A DNA stretch of 32,801 nucleotides from an uncultured Eubacteriales bacterium (lineage in GTDB: Bacteria > Bacillota > Clostridia > Christensenellales > Borkfalkiaceae). A model generated the notes under the pieces. That model saw only the letters and a list, made by a program, of their open reading frames with translations, had not been told where the DNA came from and did not search any database. Shown piece after piece: positions 1-8,183 of this stretch. Numbering within the stretch: position 1 is the stretch's first letter; each line of letters opens with the position of its first letter. The translations under genes and the position numbers were made by a program. The stretch spans positions 1 through 32,801 of the forward strand of contig CAJLXC010000008.1 in NCBI GenBank assembly GCA_905210545.1, given 5' to 3'.

Positions 1-277
1 TTCTCGTCAGAACGACGGTCATACCCGCGTCCGTAAGATATTTTTCGAGCTTTTTTACAACGGCGAGATTAAGCTCGCTTTCCTTTACCCCCGTTTTAAC
101 TCCCGAAACGCCGCCGTCTATTCCGCCGTGCCCCGCGTCGAGAACGATTTTAATCTTTGCCGCTTCCGCGTTGCCGGACGCGGTTTTTGCAAGCGCGCCA
201 AGACAAAACACTATCGTAAGCGCGGTAATAACGAGTACGGAGATAATAAGCACGTTACGTCTTTTTAGTACGATCAT
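1..277 (-). CDS. N-acetylmuramoyl-L-alanine amidase, N-terminal part (cut by window edge)
   Basis: This is the first 92 codons of an Amidase_3-type peptidoglycan hydrolase, which cleaves the bond between N-acetylmuramic acid and the stem peptide. An N-terminal hydrophobic segment (about residues 9-30) is a signal peptide or membrane anchor. It is followed by the zinc-site motif VLDAGHGGIDGG with the first zinc histidine, then ESELNLAVVKKLEKYL and MTVVLTR, all typical of the family. The ATG at 277 has a GAGGAG ribosome binding site 4-5 bases upstream. The gene lies beyond the pfp terminator and has its own candidate promoter. A CwlD-type (sporulation or germination) amidase is possible, but the 3' part needed to decide is outside the window. 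Confidence 0.88.
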   Translation of the reverse strand, partial: MIVLKRRNVLIISVLVITALTIVFCLGALAKTASGNAEAAKIKIVLDAGHGGIDGGVSGVKTGVKESELNLAVVKKLEKYLTDAGMTVVLTR

Positions 278-347
278 ATTGCTCCTCACAATTTTTTCAA
301 CAGAATTATTAACTTATCAACAGCGAAAATTGTCGATAACCTCTACT

Positions 348-378
348 ATTATACGATGCGAGCCGACCGATTATGCAA
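348..378 (-). promoter_or_regulatory. Candidate promoter of the amidase gene
   Basis: On the minus strand there is a perfect TATAAT (348-353) with TTGCAT (373-378) 19 bases upstream, in the gap between the pfp terminator and the amidase start. The spacer is slightly long. A 70-base leader would follow. Inferred from sequence only. Confidence 0.45.
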
Positions 379-384
379 AACGAG

Positions 385-420
385 AAAAAACCTCGTCCGA
401 ATTTTTCGGACGAGGTTTTT
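385..420 (-). terminator. Rho-independent terminator after pfp
   Basis: A perfect 10-bp stem (391-400 with 406-415), loop of five bases, extended by an A/T stretch on both sides. On the minus strand it ends in a run of T and begins 12 bases after the pfp stop codon. The A/T flanks make it look bidirectional, but no plus-strand gene reads into it. Confidence 0.9.
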
Positions 421-431
421 ATCTTATAAGC

Positions 432-1682
432 TTATTTCTTTTCTACAAGCACTTTTTTAAGCTTTGCAAATCTGGGAAGACCGTCTTCTTTAACGAGTTT
501 GGGTTCGCCCTGAATAAGCGGGAGCGCGTATTTGACGAACTCGTCGGAAATTCCCGTGCCGTTATCGGTGATCCATTCGAGCGGAACGGTCTTTTCGGTG
601 TTTGCGGCAAGCTCGAGCGGAAGGAGTTTATATTCGCAAACGTAGTCTTTGCCGTCTTTTCTCGCATAGCAAACCATTTTGTCGGTTTCGCCCGAAACGG
701 CGGCTTTGACTGCCTGTTTGCCCGCTTCGAAGGTTTCTTCTATATCGGTATCGGAAGCGCAATGCGCCGCGCATCTCTGCATAAGAGAAAGCTCTATGGC
801 GCGGGTTTTGATTCCGGTTTTTTCTTTAATTATGTTGGCAAGGTTTGCAGCTACGCCGCCGAGCTGAGCGTGACCGAAGCTGTCTCTCGCACCCGCCTGA
901 CCGAGAACTTCGCCGATAAGAACGCCGTCTTTATTCTTGATGCCTTCGGATACGCAAACGATACATTTGTTATCGTTTTTGGCGAGAACGCCTTTAACGT
1001 CCGCAACGAACTTGTCTACGTCGAACGGTACTTCGGGCAGATAGATAAGATCCGCGCCGAGTCCTTTGCTGTTCGCGAGAGCCGCGCTCGCGGTAAGCCA
1101 GCCTGCGTTTCTGCCCATCGCTTCTATAATGCAGATCATACCCGTATCGTAAACCTTTGCGTCGAGGTTGATTTCCATAATGGTGGTGGCGATATATTTA
1201 GCCGCGCTTGCAAAACCGGGGCAATGATCCGTGCCGAACAAGTCGTTATCGATAGTTTTGGGAACGCCTATAACGTTCATATCGTAACCGGATTTAGCCA
1301 TGTACTTGCTTATCTTGTTGCAGGTATCCATACTGTCGTTTCCGCCGTTGTAGAAGAAATATCTGACGTCGTATTTCTTGAACACTTCGAGCAATCTCTT
1401 ATAATCGGTATCGTCTACGGAAGCGTCTTTAAGTTTATATCTCACCGATCCCATTGCGGAAGACGGAGTGTTTTTCAATAACAAAAGCTCTTTTTCGTCT
1501 TCTTTGGAAATATCGTAGAATTCTTCGTTGAGAATCCCCTTGATGCCGTGAGCCGCGCCGTATACGGCGGTAATTTCGGGAGTTTTAAGCCCTTCTAAAA
1601 ACACGCCTGCCGCGCTTGCGTTGATTACCGACGTAGGACCGCCGGATTGCGCAAATATCAATGCGCCTTTCAAACCTTTCAT
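432..1682 (-). CDS. pfp: Pyrophosphate-dependent 6-phosphofructokinase
   Basis: Phosphorylates fructose 6-phosphate to fructose 1,6-bisphosphate in the cytoplasm, probably with pyrophosphate as donor (reversible). It is a 416-residue PFK-fold protein. The nucleotide-site motif is GGND (residues 113-116) instead of the GGDG of ATP enzymes, and the catalytic loop is PKTIDND (141-147, catalytic D145). Asp at the second position and Lys before TIDND are the accepted marks of PPi enzymes. MGR at 189-191 is the substrate-binding motif. The ATG at 1682 has AAGGAG eight bases upstream. It lies 70 bases after pfkA and is followed by a terminator, so the two form the end of one transcript. Asn replaces the usual Mg-binding Asp of GGDD enzymes; other PFP subgroups, as I recall, also carry GGND, so donor specificity is inferred, not proven. 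Confidence 0.9.
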   Translation of the reverse strand: MKGLKGALIFAQSGGPTSVINASAAGVFLEGLKTPEITAVYGAAHGIKGILNEEFYDISKEDEKELLLLKNTPSSAMGSVRYKLKDASVDDTDYKRLLEVFKKYDVRYFFYNGGNDSMDTCNKISKYMAKSGYDMNVIGVPKTIDNDLFGTDHCPGFASAAKYIATTIMEINLDAKVYDTGMICIIEAMGRNAGWLTASAALANSKGLGADLIYLPEVPFDVDKFVADVKGVLAKNDNKCIVCVSEGIKNKDGVLIGEVLGQAGARDSFGHAQLGGVAANLANIIKEKTGIKTRAIELSLMQRCAAHCASDTDIEETFEAGKQAVKAAVSGETDKMVCYARKDGKDYVCEYKLLPLELAANTEKTVPLEWITDNGTGISDEFVKYALPLIQGEPKLVKEDGLPRFAKLKKVLVEKK

Positions 1683-1752
1683 ATTTTTATCTCCTTAAAA
1701 GTTTTTCTGTTTCAGTGCGCTTTATATCGGAAAAGCGAGCCGCGCGGCACGA

Positions 1753-2715
1753 TTAAAGACTAAGCACGTGCGCGATGTTGTAAAGTTCTTTATCGAAGTC
1801 TTTTTTAGCCTTGCTGACGCCTTCGAACGGAACGGTTATAATCTTATTGTGTCTTATGCCTACGGCGCAGCTGTCTTTATCGTTTTTAAGAAGCTCCACC
1901 GCCTTATAGCCGAATCTCGACGCGAGCAATCTGTCCTGCATATTAGGCGAACCGCCGCGCTGAATATAACCGAAGTTGGTTACTTTAACGCTTATTCCGC
2001 TCTTTTCCTGCACGTAAGCCGCGATTTCGTCGCGGTTGCCCGCGCCTTCCGCAAGTATAATCATATTAGAAGTTTTCCCGCGCAGATAGCTCTTTTTGAT
2101 GCTTTTCGCAATCTCGTCAAGGTCGAAAGGAATTTCGGGTACGAGGACGTATTCCGCGCCGCCCGCAACGCCCGCGTATAACGCTATATCTCCGCACTCT
2201 CTGCCCATTACCTCTAAAAGGCAGACCCTGTCGTGAGAATGCATAGTATCTCTCAGATTGTTTATCGCCCACAAAACGGTGTTGACCGCCGTATCGAAGC
2301 CGACCGTATAATCCGTGTAAGCAAGATCGTTATCGATCGTGCCGGGAATGCCTATCACCTTTACGCCGAAATTTTCCGAAAGGTCTTTCGCGCCGCGGAA
2401 AGTTCCGTCGCCGCCGATCGCGATAAGCCCTTCTATGCCGTAAGCGGAAAGAGCTTCCGCCGCCTTGCGCTGCACTTCTATATCTTTGAATTCGGGACAT
2501 CTCGCCGTTCTCAGGAACGTGCCGCCCTTATGAATCATATCCGAAACGGAACGCGTGCCGAGCCTTGTAATTTCGCCGTTGATAAGTCCCGCGTAACCTC
2601 TTTCCACGCCGTAAATATCCATATTCATATTCAGCGCGGTACGAACGACCGCCCTGATGCAGGCATTCATTCCGGGAGCGTCTCCTCCGCTCGTCAATAC
2701 TGCAATTTTCTCCAT
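1753..2715 (-). CDS. pfkA: ATP-dependent 6-phosphofructokinase
   Basis: Committing step of glycolysis, ATP plus fructose 6-phosphate, cytoplasmic tetramer. The 320-residue length is the family norm. Visible motifs are LTSGGDAPGMN at the N-terminus, GGDGT (101-105), PGTIDND (catalytic D128) and EVMGRECGDIAL. R21 and R25, which bind the ADP/PEP effector in the Bacillus and E. coli enzymes, are at the same positions, so classical allostery is likely. The start at 2715 was chosen over a GTG three codons upstream because AAGGTGGG lies eight bases before the ATG and the protein then begins in the usual way. A candidate promoter lies in the 83-base gap after dnaE. Directly downstream is a PPi-type enzyme rather than pyruvate kinase. 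Confidence 0.95.
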   Translation of the reverse strand: MEKIAVLTSGGDAPGMNACIRAVVRTALNMNMDIYGVERGYAGLINGEITRLGTRSVSDMIHKGGTFLRTARCPEFKDIEVQRKAAEALSAYGIEGLIAIGGDGTFRGAKDLSENFGVKVIGIPGTIDNDLAYTDYTVGFDTAVNTVLWAINNLRDTMHSHDRVCLLEVMGRECGDIALYAGVAGGAEYVLVPEIPFDLDEIAKSIKKSYLRGKTSNMIILAEGAGNRDEIAAYVQEKSGISVKVTNFGYIQRGGSPNMQDRLLASRFGYKAVELLKNDKDSCAVGIRHNKIITVPFEGVSKAKKDFDKELYNIAHVLSL

Positions 2716-2762
2716 AAATATCACCCACCTTGCGTAAATTTATCTAATACGTTCCGAAAAAT

Positions 2763-2792
2763 ATTTTATCATATACCGATTAAAAAAATCAA
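2763..2792 (-). promoter_or_regulatory. Candidate promoter of pfkA-pfp
   Basis: In the dnaE-pfkA gap the minus strand shows TTGATT (2787-2792), an 18-base spacer and TAAAAT (2763-2768). The start would lie about 40 bases before the pfkA ATG. No terminator separates dnaE from pfkA, so readthrough from the murB-dnaE transcript is also expected. Confidence 0.4.
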
Positions 2793-2798
2793 ATCGTT

Positions 2799-5700
2799 TT
2801 ACGCGTTTTGCGATTTTTTCTTAAAGAAAATTATATCTTTTTCGTCAAGGACGCCTTTAAGCTCCGCAAGCAACGCTTCGCATTTTCTCACCGAGCATCT
2901 CGCGTTATATTTCTTACCGTTTATCGCCACGATTACGGGAATATTCCCGGGGTAATTTTCGGCTACGTCAAGCACCGCGTCGAGAGATTTTTTATCGTCC
3001 GGAAGAATCAGTCCGAGATATTCCGTTTCGGGCGGAAGTTCCTGCTTTTTTTCGCCGTCTACGTCTATGGGCGAGATTTTTTCTACGTTGACGGAAACCT
3101 CGTTGCCTTTTATATGCAGCTTGCCCGTTATCTCGACAAGCTCGTCTATCACGGCAAAGTCCTTTGCTTCGGCATAGGTTCTCGGGAACAGCGTGCATTC
3201 TATCGCGCCGTACATATCTTCTACGGTAACGAAGCACATATATGTTCCGCTTTTAGTCATTATTTTTTCCGACGAAACGATTATTCCGCCGAATCTTACG
3301 TGGTCGCCTTCGTGAATATCGTTATAAGTTCTCACGACTTCTTCCGTTCCGTCTTCTTCGTCGGAAGAAACCGTTTCTTCGTAATCGTCCAGCTTTTTTG
3401 TGGAGAACGGATATTTTTCAAACTGTTCTTTATAGTCGGAAAGCGGGTGTCCCGTAAGATAAATGCCGCATACTTCTTTCTCTTTAAGCAGCTTTGCTTT
3501 AGAACTGAATTCGGCAAGCTCGGGATAGCTTATGCTCAGCACGTCGTCGTCTTTCAGCACGGTATCGAACAAAGAAATCTGCGCCTGATTCTTGCTTTTG
3601 TTTCTCGCGACGACCTTATCGAGAAACGGCGAATACACTTCGAGCAGCTGCGATCGGAACTTGCCGAAGCAATCGAACGCGCCCGCGTATATCAGGTTTT
3701 CTATCATTCGCTTATTCATATTGAACTGAGCGCAACGCGAAATAAAATCTTCAAACGACTGGAATCTGCCGTTTTCTTTGCGCTCGTCCGTTATTTGCTG
3801 TATCACGCCTATACCGATATTCTTTATCGCGCCGAGACCGTAACGTATCTTTCCGTCTTTTACCGAGAACATCGCCATAGACTCGTTTATATCGGGCGGC
3901 AGAACGGGAATCCCTTCCGCTTTGGCGTACGTGGTATATTGTCTGATGTCGGTTATGTTGGATATTCTGTTGTTCAGAAACGCCGTGATGAATTCCGGTT
4001 CGTAATAAGTCTTTAAATACGCCGTCTGATAAGTAACGAGCGAATACGCCGCGGCGTGCGATTTGTTAAAGGCGTATTTTGCGAAGTCTTTCATCTGCGA
4101 CCATATTTCCCTCGCGACCGCTTCGGAAACGCCGCGCTTTAAACACCCGTCTATCGCCTTTGAAACCTTGCCGTGAGAATCGGACGTTTCGCCCTTGCCG
4201 TTTATGAAAACGACCTCTTCCTTTTCCATTTCCGCGACTTTCTTTTTACCCATCATTCGGCGTACCATGTCCGCTTGTCCGAGCGTGTAGCCCGCAAGCG
4301 ACTGAACGATTTTCATAACCTGTTCCTGATAAACGATACAGCCGTAGGTCTGCTCTAAAATAGGCTTTAACAGCGGGTGCAAAAAAGTAACCTTCTCCGG
4401 ATTATGCTTGTTTTCCACAAACTTCGGGATAGCGTCCATAGGTCCGGGGCGATAGAGCGAAACCGCCGCGATAATATCTTCTAAACACGTAGGTTTAAGA
4501 TCTTTAAGGAACTTTTTAAAGCCCGCGGATTCCAGCTGGAACACCGCGTCCGTATTGCCGCTCGATAAAAGCTCGTAAACCTTGGGGTCGTCGTAAGTGC
4601 ATTTATCGAAATCTATTTCTACGCCGTGATTTTCTTTTACGTAATCTATGCAGTTTTTGATATCGGAAAGGTTGCGAAGCCCCAGAAAGTCCATTTTAAG
4701 AAAACCGAGATGCTCGAGTTCTACACCCGTATACTGGCTGGTTATATCTTCTCCGTTTCTCGCGAGCGGCATATGCTTATCGAGTATATCGTGACCGATG
4801 ATAACGCCGCAGGCGTGAGTGCTGCTCTGCCGCGGGGTATCTTCTAAACGCATGGCTATATCGGCAACGCGTTTAATCTCAGGGTTGGTATTATACAAAT
4901 CGACAAGCTCGTTTACCGCGAAATGCGCGGAAGTAAGCCCCTGCTCCGCTTCTTTTTTGGAAGGCTTGTAAAACCCGAAAACTTTTTGCAGAATGTTGGG
5001 GCGTTTTATCTCCACGTCTTTGCCCATTTTGCTCTGCTTGGTCGGTATTCCTTTGGTGATTTTATCGCAATCCGCGTAAGAAACGCCCAGCGCCCTGCCC
5101 ACGTCTTTTATGGCGTTTTTTGCCGCCATCGTGCCGAACGTAACGATTTTGCAAACGCGGTTTTCGCCGTATTTGCCGCGGACGTACTCGATAACCTCCT
5201 GACGGCGGCAATCTTCGAAGTCAACGTCGAAATCGGGCGCGGAAACGCGCTCTGCGTTTAAGAAACGCTCGAAGTAGAGGTCGTATTTAAGCGGATCTAT
5301 ATTCGTTATACCGATAAGGTACGCGACGATAGAACCCGCGCCGCTGCCTCGCCCGGGTCCGACGGAAATACCGCGTTCTCTCGCGGCGTTTATATAATCC
5401 CATACTATAAGGAAGTATTCCACAAAGCCTTGCTTTTCTATTACGGCAAGTTCGTTTTCTATTCTTTCGCGGATTTCGGGGGTTTCTTTACCGTACTTTT
5501 TCTTTATGCCCGCGTCTATCAGCTTTCTTATATAAGCTATAGGAGTATCGCCCGTAACCGGAACGTACCGCGGGAACATATAATGCCCGTAAGTAAATTC
5601 AAAATTGCACTTATCGGCTATTTCGAGAGTGGTCGCGAGAGCCTCTTCCTCCCCGGGGAAAAGCTCCGCCATTTCCTCGTAGCTTTTAAGATAGTAGTCG

Positions 5701-6458
5701 TCGGAATTAAACTTCATTCTGTCGGGATCGGAGTAATTCTTGCCCGTCTGCACGCACAAAAGAACGTCGTGCGGGAGCGCGTCAGACTTGTCCACGTAAT
5801 GCACGTCGTTGGTTACAACGAGTTTTATCCCGTACTTTTCGGCGTATACTCTTAAATAACGGTTTACTTCCATTTCTTCCTGCAAACCGTGATTCTGCAT
5901 TTCGAGATAAAAATCTTCCCCGAAAACGTCTTTGAACCAACGTACGAGTTCTTCCGCTTTGTCGTAATTTCTGTGAAGTATCGCCTGCGGAATATCGCCC
6001 GCGATACACGCGGAAAGACACACGAGTCCTTCGCTGTGTTCTTTAAGCGTTTTAAGGTCGATTCTCGGTTTATAATAATAGCCGTCGCGGAAGGCTATTG
6101 CGTTCAGCGAAGCGATGTTTTTATAACCCTGTTCGTTTTTTACGAGCAGGATAAGATGGCGGCGATCGCTTTCGTCCGATTCCACGGACTTCCTCGTTTT
6201 TGACGTAAGATCGTCGCACACGTAAAATTCCGTGCCGAATATGGGTTTTATGGGTTTTCCGCCGTTCGCTTTGGCGGCTTTGTTATAATCGCAGCACGCA
6301 TCGTAAAAATTAACCGCGCCGTACATATTGCCGTGGTCGGTCATCGCGATTGCGGGCATACCGAGAGCCGCCGCCTTTTTTATCGCGAGCGGAATGGTAG
6401 CAAGACCGTCTAACAGGCTGTATTCGGTGTGCAGATGTAAATGTACAAATTCCGGCAT
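2799..6458 (-). CDS. dnaE: DNA polymerase III subunit alpha, DnaE type
   Basis: Replicative DNA polymerase of family C. The 1219-residue protein starts with a PHP domain (about 1-280) whose metal-site motifs HLHLHTEYS and TDHGN are intact, unlike the degenerate E. coli domain, so PHP-type 3'-5' exonuclease activity is plausible. The palm carries PDFDVDF (408-414, catalytic D409 and D411) and LKMDFLGL with the third aspartate. A helix-hairpin-helix region and an OB fold (around VRFGGIIVSS and GAIECTLFPRTY) follow. It is slightly longer than B. subtilis DnaE (about 1115 residues, from memory). The GAGG ribosome site overlaps the whiA stop codon, seven bases away, so translation is probably coupled to whiA. 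In Bacillota a second polymerase, PolC, is normally encoded elsewhere. Confidence 0.96.
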   Translation of the reverse strand: MPEFVHLHLHTEYSLLDGLATIPLAIKKAAALGMPAIAMTDHGNMYGAVNFYDACCDYNKAAKANGGKPIKPIFGTEFYVCDDLTSKTRKSVESDESDRRHLILLVKNEQGYKNIASLNAIAFRDGYYYKPRIDLKTLKEHSEGLVCLSACIAGDIPQAILHRNYDKAEELVRWFKDVFGEDFYLEMQNHGLQEEMEVNRYLRVYAEKYGIKLVVTNDVHYVDKSDALPHDVLLCVQTGKNYSDPDRMKFNSDDYYLKSYEEMAELFPGEEEALATTLEIADKCNFEFTYGHYMFPRYVPVTGDTPIAYIRKLIDAGIKKKYGKETPEIRERIENELAVIEKQGFVEYFLIVWDYINAARERGISVGPGRGSGAGSIVAYLIGITNIDPLKYDLYFERFLNAERVSAPDFDVDFEDCRRQEVIEYVRGKYGENRVCKIVTFGTMAAKNAIKDVGRALGVSYADCDKITKGIPTKQSKMGKDVEIKRPNILQKVFGFYKPSKKEAEQGLTSAHFAVNELVDLYNTNPEIKRVADIAMRLEDTPRQSSTHACGVIIGHDILDKHMPLARNGEDITSQYTGVELEHLGFLKMDFLGLRNLSDIKNCIDYVKENHGVEIDFDKCTYDDPKVYELLSSGNTDAVFQLESAGFKKFLKDLKPTCLEDIIAAVSLYRPGPMDAIPKFVENKHNPEKVTFLHPLLKPILEQTYGCIVYQEQVMKIVQSLAGYTLGQADMVRRMMGKKKVAEMEKEEVVFINGKGETSDSHGKVSKAIDGCLKRGVSEAVAREIWSQMKDFAKYAFNKSHAAAYSLVTYQTAYLKTYYEPEFITAFLNNRISNITDIRQYTTYAKAEGIPVLPPDINESMAMFSVKDGKIRYGLGAIKNIGIGVIQQITDERKENGRFQSFEDFISRCAQFNMNKRMIENLIYAGAFDCFGKFRSQLLEVYSPFLDKVVARNKSKNQAQISLFDTVLKDDDVLSISYPELAEFSSKAKLLKEKEVCGIYLTGHPLSDYKEQFEKYPFSTKKLDDYEETVSSDEEDGTEEVVRTYNDIHEGDHVRFGGIIVSSEKIMTKSGTYMCFVTVEDMYGAIECTLFPRTYAEAKDFAVIDELVEITGKLHIKGNEVSVNVEKISPIDVDGEKKQELPPETEYLGLILPDDKKSLDAVLDVAENYPGNIPVIVAINGKKYNARCSVRKCEALLAELKGVLDEKDIIFFKKKSQNA

Positions 6459-6465
6459 ATTTTCC

Positions 6466-7407
6466 TCATACTTCGTTTGCGATGCAAACGAGCTTTCTAA
6501 GTCTGTGGTTCAAACAACTTTTGCTTACGTTAAGGCGCTCGGCAAGCTCCGACAAAGTGTCGTCGGGATATTTTATTCTCGCCGTCGCGGTATCGTATAA
6601 TTCTTTTTTTAGGCTCGAAAGCCCTTGCTTTTCACTTATTTTTTTAATCGCTTCCGTCTGTTTTGCGGAAGCCTCTACCTGCTTGTTCACGTTGCCTATG
6701 TCGCAATTCGTCTGGCGGTTTGAGTTGTTGCTTAATTCCCGTTCTATCATAATATCCGTAAGCTTTAAAACGGATACGGGCGCGGGCAGCATCGCAATAA
6801 AATCCTTTATTTCTTCCGCGCTTTTAAGATACAGCACGAAGCTTTCTTTTCTTCTTATGATTCTCCCCGAAACGCCGAATGCCGCTATCGCTTCCGAAAC
6901 GGCGAGCGCGGTCGTGGAATGAGAAAAGGACATTTCGAGATGATAGCCCGAGGCGGCGTTCTCGCCGTCCGGAACGGTACAGCTCCCGCAGGAAACGAAC
7001 AACCCCCTTAAAAAAGCCTTTTTGCAACACTCCCTGTTTTCGCAGACCTTGAACATATCGTAAGACACGTTCACACCTTCGGGCGTTTTGTCTATAATGC
7101 CCAAAGCCTCGAGCGTATCGAGCGAGCCGTCGCCTATCACGTCTATATAAAACACGTCTTTTTTGTTAAGCTTGTCTTCCGAAAAACCGACTTCTCTCAC
7201 GTCGTAACCGCAAACGCTTTTAAGGTAATCTCCGGCGATTTCCGCAACGGACTCTTCGGAAACTTTGAATTCGAGTCCCAACGCTCCGTCTTTTTCGTAA
7301 AGCGCACCCGAGCCGCGCACAAGCCCCGCTAAAAACGCTTTTTTACAATGCCTTTCTTTGGCGGGCTTTGTTATTATTTCGTCTTTTATCTGTTTTCCGA
7401 AGTTCAT
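6466..7407 (-). CDS. whiA: DNA-binding regulator WhiA
   Basis: WhiA is a conserved Gram-positive DNA-binding protein linked to cell division, chromosome segregation and, in actinobacteria, sporulation. The 313-residue sequence has the degenerate LAGLIDADG homing-endonuclease-like fold (around AFLAGLVRGSGAL and AFLRGLFVSCGSC) and a C-terminal helix-turn-helix (about 279-302, TLSELAERLNVSKSCLNHR). The ATG at 7407 overlaps the stop of the PHP gene (ATGA), and the dnaE start lies seven bases after its stop. In most Bacillota, rapZ and yvcK precede whiA; here neither is present, and whiA is fused in translation to the PHP gene instead. The ribosome site is weak, in keeping with coupled translation. 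Confidence 0.93.
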   Translation of the reverse strand: MNFGKQIKDEIITKPAKERHCKKAFLAGLVRGSGALYEKDGALGLEFKVSEESVAEIAGDYLKSVCGYDVREVGFSEDKLNKKDVFYIDVIGDGSLDTLEALGIIDKTPEGVNVSYDMFKVCENRECCKKAFLRGLFVSCGSCTVPDGENAASGYHLEMSFSHSTTALAVSEAIAAFGVSGRIIRRKESFVLYLKSAEEIKDFIAMLPAPVSVLKLTDIMIERELSNNSNRQTNCDIGNVNKQVEASAKQTEAIKKISEKQGLSSLKKELYDTATARIKYPDDTLSELAERLNVSKSCLNHRLRKLVCIANEV

Positions 7408-8183
7408 CTGCCCGCTTTCCCCTTGAATTCCTCAAAACGGAACTTCGGCAATCTGCCGTCTATATTCATAATCCGTTCGGTCGGAAAATCGAGCCTTTTT
7501 ATCATTTTTTCCACGAGAGATATTTCGCCCACTCTGTCCGGAGTGTGCGCGTCCGAATCGATGACGAACTTTACGTCGGTTTTAAGCACTTCGTAAATCT
7601 CGTCGTCGGACAAGTGCGTTTTTTTTGAATTAAGCTCTATATACGTTCCGTAATCGGCGGCGGCTTTGGCGACTTCCGCCGCGTTTGCGTAGCAACAAAA
7701 ATTAAGATGCGTAATTACGTCTACGGGTGTGTTTTTTATGAGATTGATATAGGTTTCGGTGTTCCTTTTTATAAGACTTTCGGGAACGTTTTTTCTCCTG
7801 AACGTCGAATTGAAAAGATTCGGAACGAACAGCGAAAAAAAACTGCCGAATTTATACTTTACGAATTTATGCACGCCAGCGAGAAAAATATCGAACTCGT
7901 CGTATAAAGACGGTTTTAAATCCGCCGTGCCGTCTACGCCGATAATATTAGACTCTATCCCTAAAAGGACGTTTACGCCCGTTTCCTTTTTCGCTTCCTC
8001 TACAAGTCTGCGCATTTCCGGAAGGTATCTTTTTCTCAAGCCGAACGCGGGGTGCGCAAAGCCGTGATCGGATATGCCGAGTTCTTTTAACCCTGCTTTT
8101 TCCGCCGCACGGGCGTTATCGATTATATTCCCTTTGCCGTGTGAAAAGATTGTATGCGTATGATAATCGGCGTAAAGCTTCAT
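7404..8183 (-). CDS. PHP-domain phosphoesterase, YcdX-like
   Basis: A 259-residue stand-alone PHP-domain protein, expected to be a metal-dependent phosphatase or phosphoesterase; the natural substrate is unknown. Metal ligands are all visible: HTH at 8-10, H15, SDHG at 38-41, ESNI near 76, THLNF and DSDAHTPDRVG near the C-terminus, as in the trinuclear-zinc YcdX/YcdX-like group and histidinol-phosphatase relatives. Its ATG shares one base with the murB stop and a GGGGAG ribosome site precedes it; its own stop overlaps the whiA start. A PHP gene is found at the same place in several clostridial murB-whiA clusters (recalled). HisK-like histidinol phosphatase is an alternative, but no his genes are near. 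Confidence 0.88.
   Translation of the reverse strand: MKLYADYHTHTIFSHGKGNIIDNARAAEKAGLKELGISDHGFAHPAFGLRKRYLPEMRRLVEEAKKETGVNVLLGIESNIIGVDGTADLKPSLYDEFDIFLAGVHKFVKYKFGSFFSLFVPNLFNSTFRRKNVPESLIKRNTETYINLIKNTPVDVITHLNFCCYANAAEVAKAAADYGTYIELNSKKTHLSDDEIYEVLKTDVKFVIDSDAHTPDRVGEISLVEKMIKRLDFPTERIMNIDGRLPKFRFEEFKGKAGR

Noticed and set aside
171..1481. Plus-strand ORF of 436 codons opposite pfp and reaching into the amidase gene
   Set aside because: Its coordinates lie mostly antisense to a clear PFK-fold gene, it has no ribosome site or recognisable domain, and its length comes from the scarcity of certain codons in the real gene. Same verdict for the 402-codon plus-strand ORF at 2808-4016 inside dnaE, the 282-codon one at 30160-31008 inside ileS and the 272-codon one at 22408-23226 inside secD/secF.
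432..1682. Frame disruption or pseudogene status for the second phosphofructokinase
   Set aside because: The reading frame is intact, of normal length and with all catalytic residues other than the Asn in GGND, so it was kept as a functional gene.
2716..2724. GTG start three codons upstream for pfkA
   Set aside because: The GTG overlaps the AAGGTGGG ribosome site that serves the ATG at 2715, where family members begin.
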